Shown here piece after piece: positions 43,660 to 57,400 of a DNA stretch of 64,000 bases. Every line of letters starts with the position of its first letter. Positions within the stretch are counted from its first letter, which is position 1. The stretch lies in NCBI RefSeq assembly GCF_024713975.1, contig NC_091102.1, positions 21,921,001 through 21,985,000 on the forward strand, read 5' to 3'. A program made the translations under genes and the position numbers. This DNA comes from Paralichthys olivaceus (Eukaryota > Chordata > Actinopteri > Pleuronectiformes > Paralichthyidae). The notes beneath the pieces are model-generated. The model was not told the DNA's origin. It saw only the letters and a program-made list of their open reading frames with translations, and did no database searches.

Positions 43660-44215
43660 GGCTGAGAGCAGTCAACTCCGAAGAATGTCCGCACAATTGA
43701 GTCCGAACTTTCTCCGGAGTTTGCCTTTCATACATGAACAACACGACAGGAGGTTCTCCACTCAGATGCGTTCACAACTACAGAGAAATCTCCAGAGCAG
43801 TCAGGTGAAGGGTGGTGCAGCAGAGGCAGGACGTAAAGTTTGAATTCCTCTGCGGACATGTTTCGTTTTCACTACATCGACACTGGCGTCGACCCTTATC
43901 ACGAAAGCTCTCTTGATATCTTCTTCTACGTGTATGGCACCGCTTTTTTATCCTGATATATTTCTTTTCTTTTCCGCGTGTGTTGTGTTAGAGATGTCAT
44001 CAACACACCCACGTGCTCGCAATGAATCCTGCAGAGGATCTGCTGTTTTCTCACTTTGGCTCATTCGAACATTCTCCAGAGTTTTTACCAGAGTCCGGCT
44101 CGGAGAAAGTCTAGAGGCTGTCAATTGGACATTTGTGTTCGCACATACAGCCCCTCTGGAGAATGTCTGGAGATTCTCCAAGTTCAGTGCATGTCTGAAA
44201 GCAGCTTTAGTTGTA
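43660..44215. repeat. Possible MITE in the pgap1 3' UTR
   Basis: The left part has ctttctccggagtttgcctt and the right part has gagaatgtctggagattctc and gtctgaaagcagctttagtt. These TCTCCGGAG-rich ends recall a teleost MITE family. I could not align convincing terminal inverted repeats, so the borders are approximate. Confidence 0.4.
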
Positions 44216-44617
44216 GTTCACTATCGTCACTCCCACTTTCATTTACTTTTAAATACTCATTTTAAAGAAGTACCTGATAGATTTTTATAGACAAAAAACT
44301 AATACTGACATTTTCCTATCTGAAAGAATTCAGCCAAGAACGTCAATGATCTAAATTCCTCACGTTGTTGTGCGTGCACATCATTTCACAGCGCTACTTT
44401 TCTCAGTACACACACTCATGTCATGCTCACACCCAATCTGCTGCTCTGAAACAGTTTCATCATCTCGCTTCTTTTAAAAACGATTCAGAAGTTCAGAGGG
44501 TGGTGAGGACTTAGGCACCACTGTAACATTTGATGCAGAAGTCTCCCATGTCACACACCTCCCCCAGTCTGTGCCACTGTGGCAGTTATGTGTGGACAGT
44601 TTACTGTTATTACCCGA

Positions 44618-45140
44618 CGGCCTCGTACACATCTGGTATCAACATGTGGTTTTTGTGATCTGATCTAATTTCAAGCGGACAGCTCTAAGTTCAGGTGTGA
44701 ACGCACTCAGATCGGATATAGATCCGATCAAGCCAGGCCACATTAGGAGGCGGTCTGGGCCGCGTGTCCACATTCTTTCAGCAGTGTGAAGGCAAATCCA
44801 TCCTGGGCCACATATGACGGACCTCCATATCAGGTGTCCTCCGACCTGCTGCAGTTTCACTATGATTTTAACACATTTTATCTCTTCTCGTTGATTTGTT
44901 TTTAACCACCGCCACAATATAAACACATCATCACATAATCATCAATACGTCCTTTAAATTGGTCAAATCTCAAGCCCGCGCTGACACAGTTTGTTTGTAT
45001 AGAGCAGAGAGGTGGGATCCGGTCAAGAGACTCATGTTGGGCCACATTTTCATGCCAGGTGTGAACACAAGCTCTCAGAGCTGTCCACTTGTGATGTGAT
45101 CACAAATAACACATGTTAATACAAGATGTGTACGGGGCCT
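44618..45140. mobile_element. MITE with about 90 bp terminal inverted repeats
   Basis: The left arm (GGCCTCGTACACATCTGGTA, then tcaacatgtggtttttgtga, then gcggacagctctaagttc and aggtgtgaac) is an imperfect reverse complement of the right arm. The right arm reads gtgtgaacacaagctctcag, agctgtccacttgtgatg, aacacatgttaatac and aagatgtgtacggggcc. The arms span roughly 90 bp. The 523 bp unit has no coding potential. Confidence 0.8.
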
Positions 45141-46335
45141 AAAAGTTGATGAGGTTTTGGTAACATAATTGTACTCAACAGACAAAGTAGTCTATTGGAA
45201 TGAGACAATTCTTAAATATTTACTTGTTTTTTTATGTTATGGTCAAGCCATGTTTTAACCACAGCTCAAGATAGCCTCCTATTATTACCTGTGCTTGTTG
45301 GTATTTTTATACAGTGCAGAAGGTGTATGATGTTGATGATGATTAGAAAGCACTACTTATCTACTTTCTCCAACCCTTGTATTTATGTTCAGTGGAAGAT
45401 TAGGCGCTTCAATTAAAGGGAATTACGAACCTTTATAGCATAAGGGAAGTTTGCTACGGGATAATAATGGATTTTGTGTTTCATGTTTACAGCTTGTGTA
45501 ACCTTGTGTGCTTAGCTAATGGCTGGTGCACAGGTGAATATTTATTACCAGGGAGTCTACCAACTTAATCCGTCCCAAAACTGCTGCTCTGTCTGTGTGG
45601 CATTTTGCAAACTGATGCCAGTCACACATTAGACAGTATAGCTCATCTTTAAGTTAACACAACAGGAAACTCTTGTGACCATTTGAATGTTTTTATTTCT
45701 TGTGTATAAAGAACACACAGATTTTGATACACTTAAGAGGATGAGGTGATATTTGAAACTGCCAACCTTTTTGGGATTTAAGTTGTTGTCTGCAAGTGTT
45801 TCATACCATCATGCTGATTTTTGGGTGGAGTGTGGTGTGTTCAAATGGCAAATAGGCCAATTCTTTTGCTCTTTGTATTCAGTTTTTATTTGCCAATGAC
45901 TTTTTAACCCAGTTAACTTATAGTCAGAATGACGCTAATTTGCCATTAAAGTTGATAAAATCAGTTTCTTAAGTCTGTGTAATGTATTGTAACAGACCAG
46001 AGAGTCATAAGTAGGTGTTATGACAACTCATCATTCTGTGACATTTAATTGCAGAGGAAAAAATAGTATGGCCCTTAGTATAGCACATATCTCCCCTTAA
46101 ATGCAATCAAGCTGCACCAAATTGCACATACTCATAGATATCAGTTTTGTGGTAATCCCTCCAGTTTGTATTATTTGTTGACGAACAAACAGACGGAAGT
46201 GAAAACAACTATGATGGAGTCATTGACTTTTTTGGTCTCATCTCAGAGTTAACTTTTAATTTATTTTATACCTCTCGTGTCTTATTATTCGTGCATTGTC
46301 TCACCTCAGTGAAGCAGCTGCTGTGCCTTTCTGCT

Positions 46336-46391
46336 TCCTCATGTCTGCATCCTCATGTCTGCATCCTCATGTCTGCATCCTCATGTCTGCA
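46336..46391. repeat. 14 bp minisatellite, four perfect copies
   Basis: TCCTCATGTCTGCA is repeated four times without a mismatch. It lies within the presumed pgap1 3' UTR. Perfect identity suggests recent slippage. Confidence 0.95.
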
Positions 46392-48061
46392 TCTGTTTCA
46401 TACCTGCCTGTCAGTTTCTAACCTTTCAGTGTACTGCCTAAATGATACAAAGGCCTACAGTGAATGTCATTGTACTTCACTGTTTCTGTGTGAATGTGTT
46501 GACTCACCAAAACACCCCTCAATATGATTTGTTTGAGATGTGTATGAGTTTATATTTACTAGATACGAATGACAGGTTCATTAGGGACCAGTTAAGGTTG
46601 ACCTCCAGGCAAAGTGTACAATCATACATCAACATGCTTTTTAAAGACACCACAGTTGTTCCCACTGTGAATGTACCTGCACTGAATGTCTCTGTGTCTT
46701 TGAATTTATACGATACTAGTGGTGTAAGTGATCAGCTTGTCTGTTTGGTGCAGTTTTAGTGCTTTGAGATGCACATCGTCAGCCTCATTGTGAATTGGTG
46801 GCATATGCTACTTTGTAGAACAAAATACTAGCGACGAGAATTATGTTTCTTAATTGTGATTTATATCGGTGTTCACTGTGATAGTGTCGTTTCAGATGTT
46901 CAGACGTACACTTAGGGGTTTTCATTTTCTCACCAACTCTTGTCTAAGATGGAATTGGAATGTGTTGCATTTTAAAGTAAGAATTCTCCTTTTCACTAAC
47001 ACTCAACTTTAGATACTGCCATTTTAAAGCCAATATATTTATAGCCAAGTGTTGTAGCACAGCTGTGATACATTTCTCTGCTTTAACATTATTGTCATAT
47101 ATCTCTATTAAAACACCTCCAGCTCTACAACAAATCAAGTTTAACAAACGTGTAATAATTTATGAAAGTCATAACCTTTTTCTTTATAACATTACTTTTA
47201 CAGTGTTAAACTGACTAAGTTATATATTTTAACAAGCAAAATATTGGTCTCATCTTAAATTCAGTCAGTAAAAGAATTTTTATAAAAAGAATTTAATTAT
47301 TACTGTCTTGTTAAGATGCTTTACTGATAGTTGGTGAAAACAGCTTTTTAAAATAATAATCAATTATAAGAACAAATATCGGACTCTTATTTGCTTGATT
47401 GAACAAACACATTTCTAGAATCAAGTTTTTGACCAGACTTTCCTTTTTTTTTCATTTAAAATGTTGATTCCAAAGCTGAATCATCCACTCATAATCATGA
47501 TTACATGATGTCCCTGCATTAAGTTAAGGTGCAGATGTAGTATGACAAGCACTGGACTCTATCAATACATTTAATAACCAAGTTTGTTGAAAACTGCCTA
47601 AATGTTCACTGTCATTTACTTTAAATAATGCAGAACATGTCAGCGATGTATCTGTTAATATGAAGTAATCATCATACTAAATGTTACTTCTGTCTGTAAG
47701 TGCTTTAAAATCTGGTAACTCTTTCAATTTCCTTTACTTTGCCTCTGCCTTGAGTGACTTTAAAACATGTAACCTCTGGCTAGCTGGTCTTTGTTGTGCA
47801 GAACACTTAGTCCTCTGGTATATGCTAATATACTGGTCTAGGTAGTTGGATGCAAAAAGTATAATGTAGGCCCCAAATCACAGCCAAGGGACTGTTTTCA
47901 TTTCTATTTTTTGGTGGAGCTCTAGTGTGGAAGAGTATTTAATCCTCAGGTTGAAGCATTGTGTCAAAACAGATTGCTTTGATGTTTTTGTATTTTACAT
48001 TTTTATCTGATTTTATTGTAAATGGGCAAACTGTGCAATTTTTTGGCACTGTTGTTGCTAC

Positions 48062-48067
48062 AATAAA
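48062..48067 (+). terminator. pgap1: Candidate distal pgap1 poly(A) signal
   Basis: AATAAA follows a T/G-rich stretch, with another AATAAA at 48211-48216 just before an A run. Either could end the long pgap1 transcript. The following 48220-49400 holds nothing I recognise. Confidence 0.4.
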
Positions 48068-49658
48068 ACTGAGAAAATAATTGTTGATTTTCATTCTTAT
48101 ATACATGTTATGGGTATGAGTATGAAATCATATGCCTTAATGCACTTAGGTAATGAGACCTCTGGGCAGGTTGAAAGAATTACACGATGTCATCAAAGTA
48201 ACATATAACAAATAAAGATGTTCTAAAGGAAAAAAAAAATCTATTGGCATTGGCCCAGAAATGATCTTACACTTGTTTTGTCCAATCAGGATCCTTTATA
48301 ACAATTATGACTGAACATTAATACCAAATTCAAATGTAATAATAAACCTTTTACACGATGACTCTTGCACCTGAAATTGGTCAATTTAATGTAAGTGCAC
48401 AGTTGTATTTTTAAGTATTTGATTAATGATAAATGTTTATGGACTTTCATATATTTGATTATTCACAATCTAAATATCTTTTCACACAGTGCTTGGTAGA
48501 ATTGTATTAGTTGTTGTCTTAAACCTAACCTGACCACAGCATCCATAACCAGTTATATTTCACTTTTATAAGGCTGATACCACCATGTCGTATGCTGTTT
48601 CATTTTTACTGAACAGATAACTTTCAGATAAAGTACCTCTTGGCCGTTGGGATGAAGTTTGGAGTGCGGCTGCAGATCTGCTGGCGGCCACTGGGGGGCC
48701 TCGTCTCCCTGCAACACCTGACTGAGTCCGCGTTCTGCGACAGATGAAAGTGAAGTGACAACACAAGTGAATGAATGTGTTTCCACAGGACCCTGCAGGG
48801 TTCATACAGGTGCAGCTGGTGGTGCTTTAGAAGCAGGGGCCCTGGCTGATTTGTCTGATAGGCCTTGACTGAAAACTACAGTCATTCATGCTGGATCGGT
48901 GACATGTGGACTCTACTGCATTCAGCAATTTACCCATTTTAAAAGAAATGACATCTTTGCAGGATGGACCCTTTCAGAGTGATGTGTATATGGGATCGGT
49001 TCATAGTTAAGAGTTATTATAGATGCATCAACGTATAAGCAAGATTTGACTGTAGTTAAGGGGTTAAATATGGAACACTATTATATTAGTCATATATGTT
49101 GATGTGCAAACCAGTAGCTATGGCTGCCATTCATATAGTATAATGTCATTTTGCACTTGAAACTGGACAGTTCTTAAAAAATACTACAGCATCTAATAAC
49201 CACGTGAAGTGAAGGACATGCGTGTGTGCGCAGCTCTCGTCGGATGATGCATTGTTCCACAGGTTGAATGCATTCAGTGCAGTTTCTCTCTGTCTCCGTG
49301 GGACGTGTCTTGAATCCCCTTCCCACTCTGGCGTTTTCCCACATTAATATGCAGCGTGTATGTATGTTATCAACACACTCACTGCTCTGGATGCTGTGTG
49401 ACTAAATCCCTCTGAGCCCCCCCCCCTCCAGTAGGGAGACTCACTTCTCTGCACATAAGCAACACCACATTACGCCATCCTCCAGTAAAGGACGTTTTTT
49501 TTTTTTTTTTTCGTTGAGCCTGACAGTGGGTGCATGCTCTGCCCAGTCAGATTCCGTGCATCTGCCGGGACTGGTGGGAGGACGTCGGCACTGACTGACT
49601 GACTGCAGCGCGATGCAGAGGGATGCGATGCATGTTGTGAGACTCACGCCTGCAGCCC

Positions 49659-49659
<1 letters not shown>

Positions 49660-49695
<36 letters not shown>
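49660..49695. repeat. (CAG)12 in the hecw2 5' region
   Basis: Twelve uninterrupted CAG triplets on the plus strand lie about 375-410 bp before the exon 1 donor, so they are probably transcribed in the hecw2 5' UTR or sit just upstream. Confidence 0.95.
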
Positions 49696-49696
<1 letters not shown>

Positions 49697-49873
49697 GCTC
49701 TGTGCGGGGGGAGCGCGGGGAGGTGCTGCCGGAGTTGATGCACACACCTCTGCACGCTGCTGCCGAGCTGGGCCGTGGTGTCTCTGCAGCGCAGCAGCTT
49801 TTCACAGGGATACCGTCTCGATACGTGACTCCGAGCCCAAAGCTGCTCCGGATCTGAGAGGGAGGGAGAGAGC

Positions 49874-49901
49874 GAGGAGGAGGAGGAGGAGGAGGAGGAG
49901 G
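49874..49901. repeat. (GAG)n run in the hecw2 5' region
   Basis: About nine GAG/AGG triplets occur in a purine-only tract. They form a second triplet repeat in the same presumed exon, 180 bp from the CAG run. Confidence 0.9.
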
Positions 49902-52900
49902 GGGCCATAGCGCGGCACCCCGCCCGTCTCGCCTCATTTGGACTGCAGGGATAAGGACCTGAACCGTGATATCCCCGCGCACCAACCACGGAGCAGGTGT
50001 TTCGGTGGCAGCGCTGTCATCACCAGCGGGCTTCACCGTTTGCCTCCGTCCCGCAGCTCTGCGCCAAAGGTAAGCCGTGCCACCCAGGGGGTGCGGGGAG
50101 CGTGGAGGTGTTCATGGCTTCCAGCACTGACGCCGATGAGGATTCTCATGATCGTTCTCAAAAAACCAGCGGGTGTTTGTCATTAAACAAGCGCTGCGTC
50201 GTCCAATGCGCATCGTGTGGTGGCTGTCTTGTAGTTTTTGTATCGAAGGGGACGAGTGATCGCAGTTTTTTCCCTGTTTTGATTCATCATGTATGCGCCT
50301 TATGAAGGAGATGCATTAAGACGATGACGTAGGGAATTCCCACAGTAATCCAATAGCGAGCGATGACACCTGCACATTCCGCCAGTGCGGTCCCTGTGTG
50401 GCCTGCATGCTCAGTCATGTGCGCCAAGCGTCCGTGCGCGGCCTTGGCAGCGCATGCAGCGACTCGAAATGATTAAACTTGGAGCAGAACTGTTATGTAA
50501 CGTGATTTGTGCTGACGTGATTTTGCCATAAGAGGGGGTTACCTTCAAGTCTCTGTCGCTCGGAGGTGCTGAGATGCTCAGTGGTCCAAAAACCGCTGTT
50601 AACGATCCGATGAGCATGTTTGTTTATGAACAGGTAAATCATTTTGTGGTCACACTAACCCAATGGTTCTGTAATACAGTCATACGAGCCTGCAGTGTCT
50701 TTACAAATCCACTTTGAGACCTTCCAGTGCTTTCAGTGCAGGTGTTGTTTAAATCTGAACCCACAACATTCCTGAAATAGGATGCATAAATCCTGACATG
50801 AATTGCAACAAGCAGAAATTCAGTTTTGGTTTATTTTTTTTACCATGCACTTCATTGCCAAAACAAATTGCACCACTTGACAGAATCAGACAAGCTGTAA
50901 ATGTTTGGTTTTGGTTCTGAAGTTTGGGAGTTTTTGAGCCGTGGATGAAGGGATAGAGTGAGGGAGCTGAAAATCCTGTTCTGCTGCTACACCCCAAAGT
51001 TAAGGGAGGTGTGTAGGAAGATAGGGAAATCAATTTTGACTGCACAGTTTATTTTAAAAACTAAACATAGTCTGCACTCTAAACATGCAGATAGAAGGTG
51101 CTGTGATACTGAAGAGAACTTCAATTACACATTACTGTTATGTTTCAAAGCAGGTTCACGCCAATCTTTAGTCCTGTGTGACCGACATGTCACCACAGTC
51201 CAGACTGAAGCGATCAAACTGTCCGATCAAAGCAGTGTGAAGTGTCACTGTAGGAATCCACTGAATGCATTTTGGAAAAAGAGGGACTATCCCTTTAAAG
51301 GGGGAACGTCACCTGATTAGACCTCCTCTCAAGGATGTGCTGGTGTGAACAAACTGCTTCACTGACTTCTCCCTGACTTCTGAGTTTTGTTCCAGCAACA
51401 GATTACTTACCTCAATATCCTTTTTATGAGCACATAGTTTTCATTTCAGCACAACATCTTCAACTTGGATCCCCCAACTTTGTACCTGAGCAGAGGTTTA
51501 ATCACACACATGTAGGAATCTTTAAGTAGACCTCTTTCAAAGCAGACATTTTGACTCGTCATAATAAGAACAGATGTTCCCAGTTAGAATAATGATGGCT
51601 TTGATCAGCTCCTGTGTCCTAGGAGGCCATGACAGTGTGACGGAGTATTAAAAACACCAGCACAGCAAGGCTGAAGCAGCTAAATGGAATTCGGTCATTT
51701 CTGTTTTTTTGCATCTGTGCTTTTCCTACTGTGATATTGCAAAATTGTCTTTTGTGAAAGATGCTTTATCATTAATGCAGAGCCCTTTCTTTACCTGCCT
51801 GTTTGGATTGGTTTGCTTGTCCTGTGTTAATGCTCCGGAGCAACATCAAAATGATGTATCGTTATTAGTGATCCCTCATCAAACAGTTCTATAAGATACT
51901 TTCACTTTTTATTGTTTATTTGCTGAACGTTGTGTGCAGAGCTTTCATATAATCTTGGTGTTGAGTGAAGTTACTTAACGTCCATCCTGGTTTATCTGCA
52001 ATGACTATTGCGATTGACTATAGTGATTGTTTTTCATATAAGGAAACTTGCATGTTGGTTACTTCAGAGGTCTGTTAAGCGATCAACAAGACCCAAGTTC
52101 ACATCTTTTCAAAAGGGCTTAGTTGACGACCACTGCTGTACTTTATCCAGTGGCGTAAAAAGAAGACACTGTTAGCACACTGCCCCTGCTACAGAGCTCT
52201 GGTCGCCTGTTTATCCAAAGTTTACTTATATTGAATGTACTGTTTGTCCAAATTGCACCAAATTGGTGTATTAAAAATACACATGCCAAGTGAGAAGCCG
52301 ATAAGATGAATGATTCCACATACAGGCAGACATACAGACGTCTGTGATATTAGCAGGTAGATTGTATTTTAAAGGCTCACGTTGGATATATCATATTAAA
52401 CATTTTGATCCATCCTGCGACTATATTCCCACATAAGTGATTTACTCATATTATCCTCGTTCATTCAAGAATTCTGTACGAACCAGAGCCCTTAAAAACT
52501 AAACTAAACCTAATTCAAAATTTGATCTTAGGTGAAAATAACATGCCCATATGCAACACATGCTCTCTACTGAATCTATGCTTCTATTGATTACCAACTA
52601 TAATGTGTCTGTTGCACCAAGCACTCTCTTCAGATTTGTGGTCTTGTGATATGAGACAATATGAAATTTAGTACTGATCTTTTAGTAAATGACAAACTAC
52701 ATTATATTTATATAATACCCAACTCTTTAAGCAACCTTAAGTAATCAGAAGTTCTACTTTTACAGAGAGTTGTATTAGAGTATCAGTCACAATGGTGGCA
52801 CGCTGTGTAATGTTTTGATTTAAGTGTAGTGATGTGCTGAGAAAGATTATCATCAAACTAAAATGGTGCTTCCCACTGTATAGCCTGTTAATTGATGTAG

Positions 52901-53960
52901 CAAATGAGTCAGGAGTTAAAATGGAAGAGGAACACCCGGTAGTGATGTTACTGATGAATTCACGGCTTTATCTGCAGGTCATCAATAAGCCATCATTAAA
53001 ATGACCCCTTAAAATACAGTAGTCTCCCTTTGTTTAACCTGAAGTGGCTTTGAGATCGTATTCCACACTATCTAATTGTATATTGTTAGATATACTATAA
53101 TATACTACATCGTTAGATATACTCTCTATTGAAGCTATGTGATGTTTTAATTTTTGGAATATTCCTGTATTTATTCATTTATGGCTCCACTTCTTCATCA
53201 AACTGAAGTATTCTAAGCATTTCTGTTGTATTATTTGAGACACATTTTCCCTCATATCCAGTCTGACAGATTCTGCCTTTTTGAAAACTCTTCAATTAAA
53301 AACACGGTAATGTGGGTTTGAACAATGAGTTCTGGATGCACAACCTGAAATTGCAATGACTCCGTAGTCCTTGCTTTGACCGAAACTGATTCTTAAATAG
53401 GATTTGAACAGCTGTTCAGCAGCTCAAATTCTTCTCCAGTATACTCCCGCATAGAATATGTCTGCGTACAATTTTTACGCCATTTATAAATCAATGTACA
53501 ACCCACATTCACATTTATTGATAGGTCAGCGTTCTAAACTTGGAGAGAGCTGTATTAGTCAAGCTTCCCGCTTAAATCCCATTTTCAACCTGTCAGGGAG
53601 GGATGCCTCCTGAGGAGTGACTCACCCTGGGTGATGTGTTTGAAGAAATACTCTGAGTGGGACAGAGCTGCATTTTCAGGGACGCACTGACACCAGGGCT
53701 GTAGCCTGTGTTCTCTCAGAATGACTCACAAGGCCGCATCCTCCAGTGAGTCCTCACTGCAGCAAGTTTTTAGTCAGGCAGACCCTTAGTCTACATTTCA
53801 CCCTCAGGTTGATTTGGAGCTCAGTGAGGAGGTAGTTTTGTGTTTCTTTCTGTTGGCTATGAATTTCCATCGTCCGGGTCTGGAGAACAGCATGGGGAAG
53901 ATTCCTCATGCTGTGTGTGTTTGTTATTATTTTAAGAGTCAGTGAGATACAATCAGACCA

Positions 53961-53962
<2 letters not shown>

Positions 53963-54053
<91 letters not shown>
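53963..54053. repeat. (GT)n microsatellite, about 45 units
   Basis: An almost pure GT run of about 91 bp ends in GCGTGCGTGC. A tract this long is Z-DNA-prone and should be highly polymorphic. Confidence 0.97.
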
Positions 54054-54057
<4 letters not shown>

Positions 54058-55600
54058 CGTGCGCCAGCTCCCCAAGGTGTCCGTTCTGTCAGGCTGTAAA
54101 GTACTGCAGTCACCTCCACAGGGGCACAGAGGGGTCTCTCTGCTGACACCGACACCAACCCACACACACAGAGGGAGAGAGAAAGAGAAACAGTATGTGA
54201 ATGAAGAAGGAATCCCTTCACTGACATCACAGCATCTAACTCACAACATATATCCAGTGGGAGCTGAAACTAGTGCGTCATTTTATTGTGGACTAATCTC
54301 TTGATAACTCAAATTTCATTAATAGTAAACTATGTCAGAAATGAGTGAAATGGGTCTATCACAATATTCTCGAGCCGCACAAGATTTGTCTGATCTATTT
54401 CTATGTCATATATTTCAAACAGGTGAAAACCCAAAGAAATTCTTGGCTGTTAAAAGCTAAAATCATCTGATATTTGGAACCTTGCTCGATAAAATGGTTT
54501 TAATTAGCAGATGAAATACTCTCTGCTGTGGAATAATACACTTTTTAGTTAGCATTGGGGGCAACAGGACAGCGTATGTTGGATTGAGAGAAAATAAACT
54601 ACATGTGTGTGCATGGTGATGAAGGAACATGTGACCATGTGCAACAGTGTGGGTTATTGATGTGTTTTAATAGTCATCTGACAACAGTCAATCTGTAGAG
54701 ATATGTCAGGCATATAATACAAACAGCACTAGTTAGAGGGATGAATGAATTTTCTGTTGATCAACTTGAGATAACGCAGTAAAACCCACAAACTGAAACA
54801 CATGCACATTCAGTGAGTAATGGATGCAATTTAGCATTGCAGTATATATTATACAGTAATGGTGAAATAGTATTTTCAACACAGTGTGTGAGTGTGTTTG
54901 CAGAGGAGAGCTGTGCATCAGCTTGTGATTGTGAGGGTTCAGTAAGTCTTGTTGTTGGCCTGAGGTGGGTAAAAGGAGGCTAACAGACACGATGGTGTCA
55001 CATGGGACCCAAGACATGACAGAGTTTCTCCGTTTCTACATTCATGCGTCACAAATAATGACATTACTGTAAACTTCAAATATCTTCTATGACAGCTGGG
55101 TCTATGAATGTTTGATGAAAAAACAACAATCCCTCCAATTCTGCCATGCTCTGTCAGTTATTCTGCTGCAGATGTGTTTTTTTTTTAGTATTCATTGCAC
55201 AGCGGTGCATGGCGAGTACAAAGTATTTGGTGCCTGATAACAGAACAGTGCTCAAATGACGGTCTTAGCGAGACAGGTGTCAAATTTTCCATCATCCCAG
55301 AGAATGGTTAGAAATAGAAGCACATTTGTCATTTTTGGATACTGGAAAAACACCTTGTTTATCTACATTTTCTGAGAATCAGTCACTAATCCCACATCAG
55401 GTCAAAGCTTTACAGAGCGGTTGAATTGGGATTATAGTGGGAAGTGGGAGCGTTTGAGAAAAACAAGCACTGGCATGAGACCAGATTGAATCAACTCAGT
55501 GCCCTTTACTGAGGTCATGTTTTGGTTGGTGCTCTTAGACAGACCTAGATGCAGCCCTGGAATCTCCAACTACACATCAGGGTTAGACAATGCCTGGCAA

Positions 55601-55718
<118 letters not shown>

Positions 55719-56299
55719 AACACTTGCATAACAATTCAACAGTTACATGTACATTTATTTTAGTTTTCTCTCTAACTGAATAAGCTCCTTCTTGTTTATG
55801 GAACTGGCCCCTCCCTGCTGATGCTTTATGACTCTATGAGGCCATGTGCACACGTGAGCAGGATTTACGTATTCCTGCAACTGTGATTAAGGTTTTATTC
55901 TGTCATAAATCCCTCTATGCGTCTTGTGTGTGTGTGTGTGTGTGAGAGATGTAGCCATGCTCTGGTAATCTTGTCGAGTCAGGGATGTCCAGGCTTTCCT
56001 CATGTCAATTACAGCAGATCTTATTTCAATATCAGGCCTGAGTTACCTAGAAATGCAGCCAATCCAGTGGCCAGTTCATCATTTATCTCAGTCAGTTCGA
56101 AATGCAAAGTGAATTGATTCAGATGCATAAGAGCCATAAATAAGAACCATATATTATTTTCCATATTTTTCATTATAATGACAATTTTCATATAAATTAC
56201 AACCTCAGTAATTTTTTCCTATGCAGCATTTTGTCATGCCTGGCACATGTGTAATACTTAATGTAGATGAGCGATACGATGTTCTAGTGTGTATCAGTA

Positions 56300-56800
56300 G
56301 TCTCACACTTTGATAATAATAAAAATAACTTCATTAATATAGTACTTATACAATACAAGTAACAAAGTGCTTTACAACAAACAAAACTGAAGTAAATATA
56401 TGATTCACAAACAATCACAGTTAATAATTAATGATAAAAAAGATACAAATAATAAAAGTCACAGACATCATACAATAAGAAAGATAAAACAGGTAACCGA
56501 TTCTGCTGGTCTGATCTCTTCTGGCAGACTGTTCCAAAGTGTAGGGGCCCTCACTGCAAAGGTTCTGTCTCCTTTGGTTGTCAGCCTTGATTTTGGAATG
56601 GTTAGCAACGCTGTCCCAGAGGATCTCAGACTACATCCTGGCTTGTATTCAAGTTCTGAAATTAAGGGATGGGCCAGGGTCTACTAACTGTCGACAGGAT
56701 TTATTTCTGAGTAAACATGTGCGAACAAAAGTCAAAGCCAGTCCAATGCATCCCAAAAATATTAAGTCCAGATTTTACCAACTGTGTTTAAGTCGGTCTT
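56300..56800. repeat. Dispersed teleost repeat (AGTGCTTTACAACA type)
   Basis: The series caagtaacaaagtgctttac, gcagactgttccaaagtgta, ggggccctcactgcaaaggt and cccagaggatctcagactac matches a repeat seen throughout fish genomes. The open frame across it is not a gene. Confidence 0.6.
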
Positions 56801-57194
56801 AGATTTGTTCTCCCTGTCACTTTTTAAAGCTGCTCTACAGGAAGTTGTTAGTGGGTCAGTGGAGGGAAGGCAGAGAGCACATTGAAATAAATAGGTATCG
56901 AACAAAAATGGGCACCGTTAAAGAAGCCTTTTTCTAACTGAGGTGCGCCTCCCCAGGGCCATGGACAGAGAGACTGTCCTCTAATTACAGCTTAAGTCAT
57001 CTGTGCAGCAGTTTATTCCAACCCATATCTTCGTTTTATTGCTAGGCGACCTGTAGAGGCCACAGTATTGATGGCAGGAGTGAAGGAGGTCAACTAGCTG
57101 TCTTCCTTGTTTCAGTGACGGAAACAATATTGTAACTCTGGTATTATTTTACGAACAAAATGAATGTTTCTTTTCATATTTAACCATTAACCCT

Positions 57195-57400
57195 CAAGGT
57201 AATGCTGTGGTTAGCACTGCCACCTCACATCAAGAAGGTTCGTAGTTCCTGTTGAGTTTGCATGTTCTCCCTGCGGTAGTGTGGGTTTCCTCTGGTTACT
57301 CTGGCTTCCCCACAGTCCAAAGACTTGCAGATTAGGGTTAGGTTGATTGACCATAGCTGTGAATGTGAGAGGGAATGGTTATTAGTCTCTACTAATGCAG
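57195..57400. repeat. Dispersed teleost repeat (TTTGCATGTTCTCCCTG type)
   Basis: The order gtggttagcactgccacctc, gagtttgcatgttctccctg, cacagtccaaagacttgcag, gattagggttaggttgattg and tgaatgtgag is that of one of the most abundant short repeats of teleosts. The copy is moderately diverged. Confidence 0.7.

Larger units (their letters stand above)
42926..48067 (+). other. pgap1: Probable long pgap1 3' UTR
   Basis: After the TGA at 42923-42925 I find no new coding exon and no AATAAA until 48062, so the pgap1 3' UTR may run for about 5 kb. It contains a possible MITE (43660-44215), a long-TIR MITE (44618-45140) and a 14 bp minisatellite (46336-46391). ATTAAA-type signals near 45412 could give shorter forms. 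Small open frames on either strand have no recognisable product. Confidence 0.5.
49400..50069 (+). promoter_or_regulatory. hecw2: hecw2 GC-rich promoter and first non-coding exon
   Basis: This stretch is markedly GC- and CpG-rich against its AT-rich surroundings. It ends at a consensus donor (GCGCCAAAG then GTAAGC at 50070), so it is best read as CpG-island promoter plus non-coding exon 1 of hecw2. The next acceptor that leads into hecw2 coding sequence is at 59517. The start site cannot be fixed from sequence. Open frames on both strands here come from trinucleotide repeats and GC richness, not genes. Confidence 0.55.

Noticed and set aside
48553-48805. Minus-strand 77-79 codon frames between pgap1 and hecw2
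   Set aside because: No promoter, splice or family evidence, and two overlapping frames of similar length suggest chance.
49441-50036. Minus-strand open frames of 130-182 codons near the hecw2 promoter
   Set aside because: They consist of homopolymeric Ser, Leu, Pro, Ala or Cys runs made by the CAG and GAG repeats and GC richness, without splice or family support.
53908-54304. Long Cys-Val and His-Thr open frames
   Set aside because: They are a GT microsatellite read in codons on both strands; there is no coding signal on either side.
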